Source of the DNA: DASUAS01 sp963750045
GTDB taxonomy: Bacteria; Actinomycetota; Acidimicrobiia; IMCC26256; DASPTH01
Direction of reading: 5' to 3'
Assembly (NCBI GenBank): GCA_963750045.1
Contig: CAVVPD010000007.1
Span: 682,001 to 746,000, forward strand
DNA: 64,000 bases
Both the position numbers and the translations under genes were made by a program. Shown piece by piece: positions 1 to 10,180 of the stretch; the stretch's first letter is position 1, and every line of letters starts with the position of its first letter. The notes under the pieces were generated by a model, which was given only the letters and a program-made list of their open reading frames with translations, made no database searches and had not been told where the DNA came from.

Positions 1-270
1 GCGGTCAGCTGGCGATGGGTGTGCTCGGCGTCGGCGACGACCTGGTCGCGCTCCTCACCGCGGAGCGAGCGGGCCGCGGCGAGGTGCTCGTCGGCGTCGA
101 GGAGCAGCCGCAGCAACGAGGCGCGCCACCCGGCCTCGTCGGCCTCGAGGACCGCGACCTGCTCGGGCGTCGCTTCGTCGTCGGCCTCGAGCTCCACGTA
201 GAGATCGAAGGTCGACTCGTCGACGCGTGGCGTCGCGGTGCCGGGCGTGACCGTCGTGTTGATCGAGCAT
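1..270 (-). CDS. hypothetical protein, N-terminal part, cut by window edge
   Basis: I do not recognise this protein. One minus-strand frame stays open from about base 269 to the window edge and encodes an acidic, Ala/Glu/Asp-rich, probably helical sequence (for example FDLYVELEADDEA and LRLLLDADEHLAAAR). Its codon choice resembles that of neighbouring genes. A stop lies just upstream in the same frame. The ATG at 270 is in another frame, so either a small indel separates start and body, or translation starts at the GTG at 197. Only about 65-89 residues are visible. No function is inferred. Confidence 0.4.
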
Positions 271-427
271 CACCGCCAATGGGCGATTCTGGAGGCACCC
301 CGGAAGGGTCGCCTCGAAGGAGAGCGCGGACGCAGAGTGCTTGCTCCTGCACCCGCCGGCCTGTGTGCCTGCCGGCCGCTGTACCCGTCGGGACCGCGTT
401 CCAGTCACGATCCGTCGACCAGTGTAC

Positions 428-1639
428 TCAACCGGCGGGCGATCCCGTCCATTCCCCCGGCGCCGTCCATTCCGGGGGCGGCGACGGGTGGCGGAACAGG
501 CGCGCGGCGTTCTCGTGGGTGAGCTTGCGCACGTCGGCCTCGGGCAGGCCCTCCAGGCGCCGGGCAAGCAGGGCCTGGGTGTCGGGCCACGACGAGTCGG
601 CGTGGGGATAGTCGCTCTCCAGCATGATGTGGTCGACCCCGATCCGGTCCCGCACCCGCAGGGTGGTGGGGTCGTCGATGCTGCAGAACCAGAAGTTCCG
701 CTGCACCGCCTCCGCCGGGGTGACGTCGCCGTCCCACACCCCCGCGCCGCCGATGCCGGAGTGCGCCATCACGTAGTCGAGCCGGTCGAGCAGCATCGGC
801 ACCCACCCGATCCCGCCCTCGGACAGGGCCACCTGCAGGTGTGGGAACCGGAGGGGGATCCGCGCCCACAACCAGTCGGCCGCCGCGAGCATCCCGTGCA
901 CCGGGAACAGCGTGGTGCTCTGCTCGAGCGGTGATTCCGGAGAGCGCGGCGGTGAGATCGAGCCCGACCCGGTGTGCAGGCACACCACGGTCTCCGTCTC
1001 CTCGCACGCGCGCAGGAACGGGTCCCAGTGGTCGGTGTGCACCGACGGCAGGTCGAGGTTGTTCATGCTCTCGGGGAAGGTGACGGCCCGGAACCCCCGC
1101 GCCGCGTTGCGGCGCACGTCGTGCGCCGCGAGCTCGGGATCGCGCAACCACGCGAGCTGCAACGGGATGATGCGCTCCGGGTAGGTGCCGGCCCACACGT
1201 CGTGGTGCCAGTCGTTCCAGGCGCGCACGCACGCCAGCCCGAGCTCCGGGTCCTGGCTGCGGGCGAACGCGGCGCCGGCGAACCCGGCGATGAGCGACGG
1301 GAAGCACAGCGACGCCCAGATGCCGGCGACGTCCATGTCGAGGATGCGGGCGTCGATGTCCCAGCAGCCCTTGCGCATCTCGTCGAAGCGCGCCGGCTCC
1401 ATCGTCCATTCACCCTTCGGGCGCCCCACGACTGCGTTGAGCCCGATGTTGGGGAAGAGGTTGTCCTCGTACGCCCACGCCTGACGCCCGTCGTCGAACT
1501 CCACCAGGCGGGGCGCGCGGTCCGCGAGCGCTGCCGGCAGCCGACCCTCGAACAGGTCGGGCGGCTCGATGAGGTGGTCGTCGACCGAGATCAGCGGGAA
1601 GTGCCGCGGGCGCGTTTCGGGGTCGGGGAGGAGGGGCAT
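428..1639 (-). CDS. amidohydrolase family 2 (ACMSD-like) metal-dependent hydrolase
   Basis: A 403-residue TIM-barrel hydrolase or decarboxylase of the Amidohydro_2 family. The N-terminus has the family pattern ISVDDHLIEPPDLF, a D-x-H metal-binding start. The C-terminus carries ESDYPHADSSWP, the usual second metal and substrate segment, followed by N-A-x-x-L-F. The ATG at 1639 was chosen because the family begins about 15 residues before the DDH motif. It starts 5 bases after the stop of the upstream D-aminoacylase gene, so the two are probably co-transcribed. Relatives at 19626 and 59528 share the same architecture. The substrate is unknown; such proteins often act on carboxylated ring or acyl intermediates. 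Confidence 0.85.
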   Translation of the reverse strand: MPLLPDPETRPRHFPLISVDDHLIEPPDLFEGRLPAALADRAPRLVEFDDGRQAWAYEDNLFPNIGLNAVVGRPKGEWTMEPARFDEMRKGCWDIDARILDMDVAGIWASLCFPSLIAGFAGAAFARSQDPELGLACVRAWNDWHHDVWAGTYPERIIPLQLAWLRDPELAAHDVRRNAARGFRAVTFPESMNNLDLPSVHTDHWDPFLRACEETETVVCLHTGSGSISPPRSPESPLEQSTTLFPVHGMLAAADWLWARIPLRFPHLQVALSEGGIGWVPMLLDRLDYVMAHSGIGGAGVWDGDVTPAEAVQRNFWFCSIDDPTTLRVRDRIGVDHIMLESDYPHADSSWPDTQALLARRLEGLPEADVRKLTHENAARLFRHPSPPPEWTAPGEWTGSPAG

Positions 1640-1644
1640 CGGCG

Positions 1645-3355
1645 TCAGCGCGTACCCCGGACGACGCGCCCGGGGCGGGCTCCGGTGTCGACGCCGGCGA
1701 GTTGGACGAACTCGCCGCGCACGAGGGTGGCGACGAAGCCGTCGGCCCGTTGCAGGACGCGCTTGGCGCCGGCCGGCAGGTCGTGGACGACCTCGGTGGG
1801 CCGGGGCGCGATCACCGCCGCGTCGAACACGTTGAGGTCGGCCTGGAAGCCGGGCGCGACGACACCGCGGTCGCGCAGGCCGTACATCAGCGCGGGCTCG
1901 CTGGTGAGGATCTTGATCGCGGTCTCGAGCGTGAGGGTGCCGCGCGTGCGATCGCGCGCCCAGTAGGACAGCAGGAACGTCGGGTAGCCGGCGTCGCAGA
2001 TCAGGTCGACGTGGGCACCACCGTCGCCGAGGCCGAGCACGCTGGCCGGGTGCACGAGGAGCTCGGCGCTGGCGTCGAGATCGCCGGGGTACCCGCCGAG
2101 GAAGAAGTGGACGAGCGCGTCGCCGTGGTCGGCGATGGTCCAGTCGTAGAGCAGCTCCTCGGGGTCGCACCCGAGCGCAGCGGACTGCGCCGCCAGGCTG
2201 GCGCCCGGATCGGGCTCGTACTCGGGGACCGGGGAGGGCGGGAACACCGCGTCGGCCGAGCCCAGCATGAGGTCGCGCAGGCGGGGTACGCCCGGTTCGG
2301 GCCGTTCGGCGACGATCGTGGCGCGCACCGCGGGATCGGCCATGCGCGCGGCGCGTTCGGCGACGGGCAGGTCGGCGAGCGCCTCGTAGGTGGGGCGACC
2401 CCGGAACGCGTGCGACGTACGCAGGCCACACAGCAGGCCCTGGCCGTGCGAGCCGACCTGCGGCACGATGCGCGCGCCGTTCGCGTTCTCGCGTTCGAGG
2501 CGGGCGAGGCGGTCGCGCCAGTCGCGGCGGCCCGAGGCACCGAAGGGGAACGTGACCGCGAGCCCGGTCTCGCGCGAGATCCGGCTGAGCCCGTCGACCT
2601 CCCGATCCCACGCGTCGCGGTCGGGCCCGGCCGCTCCCGGCAGGATGGTCGTGAAGACCGCGTCCGGGGAGCCCGCGCGCGGCGCGCACGAGGGCGACGA
2701 TCTCCTCCTCGGCCGCGAACGTCCCCGGCACCTCGCGTCCGTCGACCGCCTTGTGCAGCTCGAGCCGGTTCACCGACACCCCCACCGCGCCCGCGGCGAC
2801 GCCTTCGGTCACCAGCTCGGCCATCCGTGCGATGTCGTCGTCGGTGGCGGGCTCGTTGGCCGCGCCGCGCTCGCCCATCACGAAGGCGCGCACCGCGCCG
2901 TGGGGGATCTGCGCGGCGACGTCGACCGCGCGGGGCATGCCGTCGACCGCGTCGAGATACTCGGCCACGGTCTCCCAGTCCCACGTGATCGCCTCGCGCA
3001 GCGAAGCGCCGGGGATGCCTTCGACGCCCTCCATGAGGCCGATCAACCAATCGTGCCGGTCGGGCGCGGCGGGCGCGAACCCGACACCGCAGTTGCCCAT
3101 CACCACCGTCGTGACGCCGTGCCAGATCGAGGGCGTGAGCAGCGGGTCCCAGGTGACCTGCCCGTCGTAGTGGGTGTGGACGTCGACGAAGCCGGGCGTG
3201 ACCGCGAGGCCGGTGGCGTCGAGCTCCTCACGGCCCGGGTCGCCGACGGCGCCCACGGCGGTGATGCGCCCGTCGTCGACCGCCACGTCGGCGGTGAAGG
3301 GCCGACCGCCCCGGCCGTCGATCACGGTCCCGTTGCGGATGACCACCTCGTGCAC
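1645..3355 (-). CDS. N-acyl-D-amino-acid deacylase family amidohydrolase (frame broken)
   Basis: D-aminoacylase/dihydroorotase-like hydrolase of about 570 residues. The first half shows the N-terminal beta domain (RNGTVIDGRGG) and the metal motif GFVDVHTHYDGQ, then TTVVMGNCGVGFAP. The second half contains GLGDGGAHVDLICDAG and a final beta segment. The halves lie in different frames that switch near 2680-2690, inside a CGCGCGGCGCGC tract. Both halves are in good family register, so an indel in the sequence is more likely than a dead gene. An AAGGGGGG ribosome site precedes the GTG at 3355. It heads a two-gene operon with the amidohydrolase at 428 and is divergent from apt. A paralogue lies at 11360. 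Confidence 0.8.
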
Positions 3356-3420
3356 GCCGGACCCCCCTTGCGCTCGGGCGGACCCTACCCCTGGTCCGGC
3401 GTACCGGGCACGCCCCGTGA

Positions 3421-3462
3421 TCCGTCACCGCATGTGTTCCTAGGGACGAATGGGGTGACGGA
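3421..3462. promoter_or_regulatory. perfect-armed palindrome between divergent D-aminoacylase gene and apt
   Basis: TCCGTCACC (3421-3429) and GGTGACGGA (3454-3462) are exact reverse complements. The 24 bases between them are themselves roughly symmetrical around TTCCTAGGGA. It sits between two divergent starts, so it could be an operator or a cruciform. A terminator is unlikely, because no gene ends here. Confidence 0.4.
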
Positions 3463-3492
3463 GGCGGGCTCTTCCTCTTCCCCGCGCGCCCG

Positions 3493-3498
3493 TAGATT
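3493..3498 (+). promoter_or_regulatory. -10 element, probable leaderless apt promoter
   Basis: TAGATT lies six bases before the GTG of apt. This TANNNT-N6-start spacing places the transcription start at or next to the start codon. The same arrangement recurs at several other genes in the window. Confidence 0.55.
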
Positions 3499-3504
3499 GG
3501 CGCC

Positions 3505-4035
3505 GTGACCTCCGCCGACGACCTCTGGCCGTTCATCCGCGACATCCCCGACTTCCCGCAGCCCGGCGTCGTGTTCCGCGACATCACGCCGCTCCTGGGC
3601 GACGCCGATGCGTTCCGCCTCGCCACCGACCTCCTCGTCGCGCCCTTCCCCGAGCCCATCACGAAGGTGGTGGGCATCGAGGCGCGGGGGTTCATCCTCG
3701 CGGCGCCGATCGCGCTCGCGCTCGGCGCCGGATTCGTGCCGGTGCGCAAGCCGGGCAAGCTGCCGTGGGACACCCACGCGCACAGCTACGAGCTCGAGTA
3801 CGGAAGTGACGTGCTCGAGGTGCACCGCGACGCGCTCACCCCCGACGACACGGTGCTCATCGTCGACGACGTGCTCGCAACCGGCGGGACGGCGACGGCG
3901 ACGTGCGCGCTGGTGTCACGGTTCTTCACCGCGACCGTGGTGGGGATCACCTTCCTGCTCGAGCTGCCGGCGCTCGGCGGACGCGCCCGGCTCGATCCCC
4001 TCGGTCACCGCGTCGAGTCGATCCTCACGGTCTGA
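3505..4035 (+). CDS. apt: adenine phosphoribosyltransferase
   Basis: Purine salvage enzyme that makes AMP from adenine and PRPP in the cytoplasm. It is 176 residues, the normal family length. It begins DLWPFIRDIPDFPQPGVVF, the standard Apt N-terminus, contains GIEARGFILAAPIA, and carries the PRPP-binding loop VLIVDDVLATGGTA. The GTG start is supported by the family N-terminus and by a TAGATT -10 box directly upstream, which suggests a leaderless mRNA. There is no relA or secDF neighbour of the kind often seen in actinobacteria. Its last 31 bases overlap the 3-prime end of the convergent patatin gene. It complements the large de novo purine cluster at 34.7-46.4 kb. Confidence 0.95.
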   Translation: MTSADDLWPFIRDIPDFPQPGVVFRDITPLLGDADAFRLATDLLVAPFPEPITKVVGIEARGFILAAPIALALGAGFVPVRKPGKLPWDTHAHSYELEYGSDVLEVHRDALTPDDTVLIVDDVLATGGTATATCALVSRFFTATVVGITFLLELPALGGRARLDPLGHRVESILTV

Positions 4036-5648
4036 CTTCCCTCCACCCACTCGCGGATCTCGTCACGCGTCGGTGGTTGCGCCTCCCCGAGTCCGTGCAC
4101 CACGTAGCCCGACACCGTCACCAGCGTCGCGGCCTGGAGGATCAGCTCGACGGTGGTGTCGACGGAGATCGCGCCGAGCGTCGTGGGCACGTTGCTGTTG
4201 CGGGACGCGATCTCCGGCCAGTGCTCGTGCATGTTGTTCAGCGCGATCCGGGCCTCCTGCGCCCGATCCCCGCGCCGGGAATCGCCCGTGAACGCGGCGC
4301 ACACGTCGAGCGGTGACGTGGGGATGTGGGCGATGACCCCCACCAGGCCGACCCCCGCGTCCTCGGCCTCGCGGAAGAGCCGCAGCAGGGTGCGCCGCCG
4401 CTGGCTGGTGCTCACGTCGTAGACCACGTCGAGGTCGCGCTTCAGGCCGCGCACCTCGCGCCACACGCGCCCGACGCGGCGGAACGACTGCCAACCGAGG
4501 TCCTTCCCCGCGTTGGCGACGACGAGGAAGTTGGCCGCACCGTCCGGCGGGAGCAGCGCGCTCTCCTTCGCCCGCTCCGGATAGCCGTACTCCCACTCGT
4601 CGCCCATGTTGTCGTAGACCCCGCCGTCGGCGAGGACGAGCCGGGGCACGGGCACCGCCGGTTCGCCCTGCGGGTTCCACGGACGGGTGAGGTGCACGTC
4701 GAGGGCCGCGAGCTCGAGGTCGACGGGCGGGAAGCCCAGCGGCAACGCGGCGGAGGCCTGCACCGCGGTGGCCAGCCTGATCCGCCCGGGGCCGCCTTCC
4801 CCCGCGTTCCACTCGGTGACCACCTCGGGCGACAGGAAGCACTGGTGACCGGACTGGAGCTCCGTCGCGCAGAACACGTGACGCGTGCCGCCCGCGTGCA
4901 GGTCGGCGAGGTGCGCGCCGTGGAAGTGGAAGCGTTCGAGCACGCGCTCCAGCACCCGACCGCGGCGCGACACGACCAGCAGGACGAGCAGCGCGAGCAC
5001 CACCATGGCGACGATCAGCGCCGCGACCGCGATCCACGAGGCATCGCCGTGGGTGTCACCGAGGACTCCCCACGTGACCGCGCCGGCGGCGGCCACGAAC
5101 ACCACCGCGACGAACAACCACCACGCCCGGAACGCGACCGAGACGACCAGCCCGGCCAGCGCGCCCACCCCGAGCCAGACGGGAAGGAGCACACCGAACC
5201 CGGGCGTCCCCCGGCTCGCGGTGAGGATGGCCACGGTCGCGGCCACGAACGCGGCGACCGCCACGGCGACCGTGAGCACGAGCGCGGTGAGGTACGTCGA
5301 GGTACGCCCCTTGGCCGGGATCAGACCCTTCGTCGCCACGGTGGCCAGCAGATCGGCGGTCGCGTCACGGAAGTCGTCGGTCGTCACGTCGCCGACCCCG
5401 ACGCCGCGCGCCCGCAGCTCGGACGCGACGACACCGTTGGTGAGCGATCCTCCGGACACCGACGCGACCGCCGTCACCACGATGGGGACGCCCCGCGCCT
5501 TCGCCGCTTCGGCGTCGCGCATCTTCAGGATCCCGTAGAGGGCGCCGAGGCCCCACGCCGAGGCGCGGTGTCCACCACCGGAGAGCGCGACCGAGATGCG
5601 GCACGGCAACGCCTGTTCCCACATCTGGTGCGTCGAGTGGCCCGCCAT
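4005..5648 (-). CDS. patatin-like phospholipase with internal membrane segments
   Basis: A 547-residue predicted lipid acyl hydrolase. The start of the protein has the oxyanion-hole glycines (VALSGGGHRASAWG) and then the serine-containing SVSGGSL. The catalytic Asp motif LADGGVYDNMG lies near residue 330, giving the Ser-Asp dyad of the patatin fold. Between them, at about residues 115-225, are four to five hydrophobic spans, so the hydrolase appears interrupted by a membrane domain. A strong GGAGGAGG ribosome site precedes the ATG. It lies just downstream of the flippase gene on the same strand (32-bp gap) and may be co-transcribed, which suggests a membrane-lipid role. The substrate is unknown. 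Confidence 0.8.
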   Translation of the reverse strand: MAGHSTHQMWEQALPCRISVALSGGGHRASAWGLGALYGILKMRDAEAAKARGVPIVVTAVASVSGGSLTNGVVASELRARGVGVGDVTTDDFRDATADLLATVATKGLIPAKGRTSTYLTALVLTVAVAVAAFVAATVAILTASRGTPGFGVLLPVWLGVGALAGLVVSVAFRAWWLFVAVVFVAAAGAVTWGVLGDTHGDASWIAVAALIVAMVVLALLVLLVVSRRGRVLERVLERFHFHGAHLADLHAGGTRHVFCATELQSGHQCFLSPEVVTEWNAGEGGPGRIRLATAVQASAALPLGFPPVDLELAALDVHLTRPWNPQGEPAVPVPRLVLADGGVYDNMGDEWEYGYPERAKESALLPPDGAANFLVVANAGKDLGWQSFRRVGRVWREVRGLKRDLDVVYDVSTSQRRRTLLRLFREAEDAGVGLVGVIAHIPTSPLDVCAAFTGDSRRGDRAQEARIALNNMHEHWPEIASRNSNVPTTLGAISVDTTVELILQAATLVTVSGYVVHGLGEAQPPTRDEIREWVEGSQTVRIDSTR

Positions 5649-5680
5649 CAGCGCCTCCTCCGGAACGTCCCGACGCTACG

Positions 5681-8102
5681 TCACAGGTAGTCGCGCCGCA
5701 CGAGGTCGCGGGTGGCGAACCAGCCGGGGATCGCCGGCAGGTAGTAGAAGACCAGCTGGTTCGCGAGCACGGCGGCGACCGCGACGTCCTTCGGAACCCC
5801 GAACGACACGAGGACCGCCGAGAGACCGACGGTGCCGACCGCGGTGCCCCCACCGGGGATGGGCACGATCGACGCGATCGTCACGACACCCACGTTGGCG
5901 GCGAGCAGCGCCCAGAACGACACGTGACCGCCGAACGCCAGGAGGCACAGCGCCAGGCACCACGTGGACATGACCGTGGCGAGCACGTTGCCGAAGATCA
6001 GGAGCGCGAGATGTCCGGGGGAACGCACCGCCTCCCACATCGTGGCGACGCCCCGTCGAAACGGGGGCATCACCCGCGCCCGCACGAAGGGCACCCAGGC
6101 GACGATCGCGCTGGCGAGGGCCACGACCCCGGCGGCCACCACGAGGGCCAGCAGCAGCCCGTTGGTCGGGATGAGCGACAGGTCGACACGCGCCGGCTCC
6201 ACCGCGAGCGCGACCCCGAAGCACCCGAGCGCGGCGACCAGCGCGCCGAACGAGCTCAGGACGCCGCCCGCGGCCACCGCCGACGAGAGGTCGACCCCCA
6301 TCTTCTGGAGGAACCTCACCTGCATGCCCTGGCCCCCGATCGTGGGCACGGCCAGGTTCGAGAACGACATCCCGAGCTGCACCTCGGTCGTCGGGATCAG
6401 CGGGAGCCGGACCGTGACCGTGCCCTGGAGCGCGAGCGCGTAGGCGACGTTCGTCGCCAGCGACACCACCAGCGCCACCGCCAACCAGCCCCATTCGGCC
6501 CCGCGCAGCGTCGTCGCCACCTGTTCGGGATCACCGACGTCGGCGAGGAGGAAGCCGACCGCGACGAGTGCACCCACGGCCATCGCCGCGTTGGTGGGGG
6601 TGATGCGTCGGACCTGCACGAGCTGCGGCGCCTCGATGCCGATCGCCTCCGCCGCGAGGTTGCGGAGGTCGTCGAGCCACGCGCCGAAGGCGCGACGTCG
6701 CTCGCCCGCGAGCCTGCGGGTCGCGTCGGACAGCACCGCCGGCTGGAGGAACGGCAGCGCCAACGCCACCGGCGGTCGCCCCAGGACTGCGAGCGCCGCC
6801 TCCACCGCGCGCTCGTCGCCGACCAGCGCGGCCGTCGCGGCCAGCAATTGCGCGACATCCGCCGCCGCGTGCCGCGGGTCACCCGTGACCTCGGCGTCGT
6901 CGAAGCCCACGAAGCAGGCGGTGTCGTGGGACACGACCACGTGATCGGCATCGAGTGCGCCGTGCGCGACGCGCACCCGTCCGAGCGCGGCGACGTTCTC
7001 CCACACCGAGAGGAGCAGCCCGTCGGTGACGTCGGCTCCGTCGAGCTCGGACAGGTGCACCCCGCCGAGCGGGCGCAGCACGAGCAGCGCGGCGGTGGGC
7101 CCGGCGCGGCCCGCCCCCACCACCGGCGGAACGTGCACGCCACCCTGGGCAGCGACGAGCATCAGGTACGCCTCGTGCTCCACCTGTTGCACGCGGGTCA
7201 GCGCGAACCGGGGGCCCGAGCTCTTGTAGAACACGCTGAACCACAGCTTCTCGAGCAGGCGCGTGGTGCGCGTCGTCACGCCCGATCATCGTGATGCGCA
7301 ACGGCCCGTCGTCGTCGGTCGCCAGCACGAGCGTGGACCCCGGCGCCTGGTCGGGCGCGAGCTGGAGGTCGCGCGCCCGGATCCCGAGGTGCGCCAGCGC
7401 GGCGGTGATCTGCGGGATGGTGGGCCGGCGACCGGGCGAGCCGAACGCCAGGTGCACGGCACACGCCGCGGTCCAGCCGAGCACCACGCCGGCGAACAGG
7501 TCGTTGGGGAACGCGGTGCCGAGGTAGAGGGCCGACGCGCCGAGCGCGGCGACGAGCACCCACCCGAAGACCCGCGCCGGGCGGGCCACGTACGGCGCCG
7601 ACGCGCCGATCACGGCGACGATGACGGCGACCCGTACCGACGGGAACGCGCCGGGTGCGCGGCCGAAGCCGGTCGCGACGCGGAGACTGCGCGCGATGGA
7701 CTCGTGGGCGACGACGACCTCTCCGAGCGCACGGGCGCCGGCCCACGCGAGCACACCGGCGACGACGAGATCGCGGGCGAGGTGCCGGCGCCCTCGCAAC
7801 AAGGCCGCGACGACCACCAGCCCGACCGCCCACAGCGCGCCGAGCCGGTAGAGCGCGCGGAAGGCGGCCTCGAGGCCGTCGGGGAGGGTGTTGAAGAGGT
7901 CGAAGACCGCACGCTCGCTGCGGGTCACGTCACCGTGGTGGAGCGACGCGACGACCAGGAGACAGACACCGAGCACCAGGCCGAACCAGTCGCGCGTCCG
8001 CCGCCGGCGGTCCCCTTCCGCGGCGGGACGGAACAACCGGGCCCGCCAGCCGGGCGCCGCAGCCGACGCCGGGGCCGGGGTCGGCTCGCGGGTGTTCACC
8101 AC
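5681..8102 (-). CDS. PAP2-like / kinase-like / LPG-synthase-type flippase fusion (frame broken)
   Basis: Large membrane protein of about 800 residues. The N-terminal part has several hydrophobic helices and a PAP2-like segment (GTAFPNDLFAGVVLGW). The middle is soluble and kinase-like (QVEHEAYL, then HGALDADHVVV and FVGFDDAEV). The C-terminal 300 residues form the multi-helix UPF0104/lysylphosphatidylglycerol-synthase-TM domain (SFSNLAVPTIGGQGMQVRF; PIPGGGTAVG). The reading frame breaks near 7268-7282 exactly at the linker MIGRDD/TTRLLEKLWF, where related actinobacterial proteins are continuous, so I treat it as one gene. If no indel exists, a GTG at 7279 would start a separate 532-residue protein. 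It probably moves a lipid-linked or isoprenoid substrate across the membrane. The start (GTG 8102, or ATG 8144) is uncertain. Confidence 0.75.
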
Positions 8103-8219
8103 GTGCACACTCTGCCCGGCGCGGGGCCGGTCGAGGCTGCACACGTACCGGCGTCCTGGCCCGCCGAGGGGGAACTGACGTACGTTGCGGAGACCGAACC
8201 GCCGTCAGAGGGGGCCGCC

Positions 8220-8822
8220 GTGCCGCGTGTCGAACCCGTCCCGTACGAGGATCTCAGCGACCAGTACCGGGCGATGATCGAAGCGGGCGCCGATTCCGGG
8301 GCCTTCACCACCCCGATCCCACTGCAGATCATGGCGTACGCCGACCACGCCGACGTGCCCGACGACGGCGACCGGCACCCGAACTTCCCCACGCACCTGC
8401 TGCCCGGCCGTCTCCTCGAGCTGCTCCGGATCCGCAGCGGCCAGCTCGGAGGGTGCGAGCCGTGCATGGGCTCGCGCAAGCAGGAGACGATCAGCGACGA
8501 AGACGTCGCCTGCCTCCTGAACCCGGCGCTGCGGCCCGACCTCGACGAGCGCGAGCGGCGCGCGCTGGCCTTCCTCGATCAGCTCTCGGCCGACCACTGG
8601 GCGATCGACGACGAGACGTACCGGGGCCTCCACGAGGTGTTCACCACCGCCGAGATCATGGAGCTGGGCCAGACCTGCGGCACGATGATCGGGTACCACC
8701 GCTTCCTGCACACCCTCGACGCGTTCGGCGAGCAGGACCCCGTCATCACCTACGACCCGGCCGAGGTAGGGGCCACGTGGGCGTCGCTCCACGGCGACGA
8801 CGCCCGCGCCCGCACCGCCTGA
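8220..8822 (+). CDS. carboxymuconolactone decarboxylase (AhpD-like) family protein
   Basis: A 200-residue all-helical protein with the CMD/AhpD redox motif C-x2-C in GGCEPCMGSRKQE (about residues 79-82). It continues with NPALRPDLDERERRALAF and TTAEIMELGQTCGTMIG, both typical of the family. These proteins act as peroxidase partners or decarboxylases. The paired Cys supports a redox role. GTG 8220 is preceded by a GAGGGGG ribosome site and fits the family N-terminus (PRVEPVPYEDL). The gene is divergent from the flippase gene and stands alone. Confidence 0.85.
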   Translation: MPRVEPVPYEDLSDQYRAMIEAGADSGAFTTPIPLQIMAYADHADVPDDGDRHPNFPTHLLPGRLLELLRIRSGQLGGCEPCMGSRKQETISDEDVACLLNPALRPDLDERERRALAFLDQLSADHWAIDDETYRGLHEVFTTAEIMELGQTCGTMIGYHRFLHTLDAFGEQDPVITYDPAEVGATWASLHGDDARARTA

Positions 8823-8854
8823 CCGCGCGGCCACCCGGGTGAGGGTCCGGCGGC

Positions 8855-9317
8855 CTACCCGGCGGGCTGGCGCACCGCTCGGGTCGTCGTCGACAGCCGG
8901 AGTGCGACCAGGCTCGCGGCGACGAGCGCGAGCACGCACGCCATCTGACCGAACCACCACACGCCGAAGGGATGGTGGCCCGACACCGGGCACGCGATCC
9001 ACATGGCGGTCAGGAAGCCCGCGCCGCCGAGTGACGCGACGAGGCCGAAGCGGCGCTGCATGACCAGGCCGGTGATCATCGTCGCCACGAACGCCCACAT
9101 GGTGAGCTCGAGGAGGACGCCATAGAACGGCTCCTGCTGGTTGGTCGCCGGCTCCAGGGCCCAGGCCACCTGCATCAGCACCAACCAGGCGATGGCGACT
9201 CCGGCGCCCAGCTTCCCGTCGATGCGCTCGGCGAGCCACGCGGCGCGTCTCGACCCTCGGTTCGCGGGCCACGCCCGAGGTCGCGTCGGTCGTCGGTTCG
9301 AGCATGGTGTCGTCCAT
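8855..9317 (-). CDS. small four-helix membrane protein (frame broken)
   Basis: About 153 residues. The N-terminus (MDDTMLEPTTDATSG) is read in one frame and the rest (AAWLAERIDGKLG onward) in another. The switch is near 9245-9255, in a GCGGCGCG tract. The body has four hydrophobic helices (AIAWLVLMQVAWAL; LTMWAFVATMITGLVM; AGFLTAMWIACPV; ACVLALVAASLVAL). I do not recognise a family. It lies downstream of the ZIP transporter gene on the same strand, with a 59-bp gap. Confidence 0.6.
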
Positions 9318-9376
9318 CGCCCCATTGTGGCGCATGGACCGGGCGAGGGCGGCGCGAGGGGTGGCGCGGCTGCTCT

Positions 9377-10157
9377 TCAGGGGTTGAGGGTGGTCAGGAA
9401 CGCCGCGACCGCGAAGCCGGCGGCGGCGGCGAGCCCGGATCGCCGACCGGCGCCGCGTACCGCGATGGGCACCATCTCGTTGACCACGACGACGATCATC
9501 GCGCCCCCGCGATCGACTGGATGATCGCGATGGCATCGGCGTTGGTCGGCTCGAGCACGGCGTACCCGACGAGGCCGGCGGCGAAGCCGACCGCGACGAT
9601 GGCGCCGAGGCGCAGCAACACCTTCCGGAGCGGGATCCCACCCGCGAGCAGCGCGGCGGCCACCCCGATCGACTCGGGGAGGTTCGACAGGAACACCGCA
9701 CCCACGAGCGCGATCGACACGCCGGCGCCGCCGAGCAGCGTGAGTCCGACGGCGATCGACTCGGGGATGCCGTCGAGGACCATGCCGACGCTCAGGTTGC
9801 GCGCCGGCGGTGGCGTCGGCGCCGGCGGGCAGCGCCTCGGGGCCCGCGGCCGCTTCGGCCTCCTCGACCGGCAGCTCCGGATCCTCCCGTTCGGCGCGGC
9901 GGTTGAGCCACTGGGTCAGCGCGTAGTAGCCGACCGCGCCCGACGAGGAGCCCGAATCCTGCGGGGGCACGGCCCGCTTCCTCGTAGGCCTGGGCGACGA
10001 GATCGGTGGTGAGCGCACTGATCAGCGCGCCGGCGCCGAACGCCATGACCAGGCCGAGCCAGCGCGGCTCGGTGAGCTTCGGGAAGCGGGCGACGAGCAG
10101 CGCGCCGACGATCAGCGCGGACTGTCCCAATGCTGCCCAGAGCCCTGCCTCCAACAC
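9377..10157 (-). CDS. ZIP-family metal transporter (several frame breaks)
   Basis: Membrane transporter of about 255 residues related to ZupT/ZIP zinc and iron importers. Pieces in order: LEAGLWAALGQSALIVGA and VMAFGAGALISALTTDL (helices 1-2), then ALTQWLNRRAEREDP and an acidic loop. Next comes GMVLDGIPESIAVGLTLLG (the metal-site helix with D-G-I-P-E-S), and then FLSNLPESIGVAAALLAGG, a second N-x-P-E motif. The C-terminal helix ends AAFLTTLNP. At least three breaks (about 9500, 9790 and 9970) separate the pieces. All pieces are in family order, so sequence error is more likely than decay. The GTG at 10157 starts 24 bases after the TetR gene, so the two form an operon and the regulator may sense metal. 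Confidence 0.65.
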
Positions 10158-10180
10158 AGGAAGGGAGTCTCGCGCGAGCG

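Noticed and set aside
15..611. Plus-strand open frames at the left edge
   Set aside because: No family pattern. They cover the end of the supported amidohydrolase gene and a minus-strand frame with better protein-like sequence.
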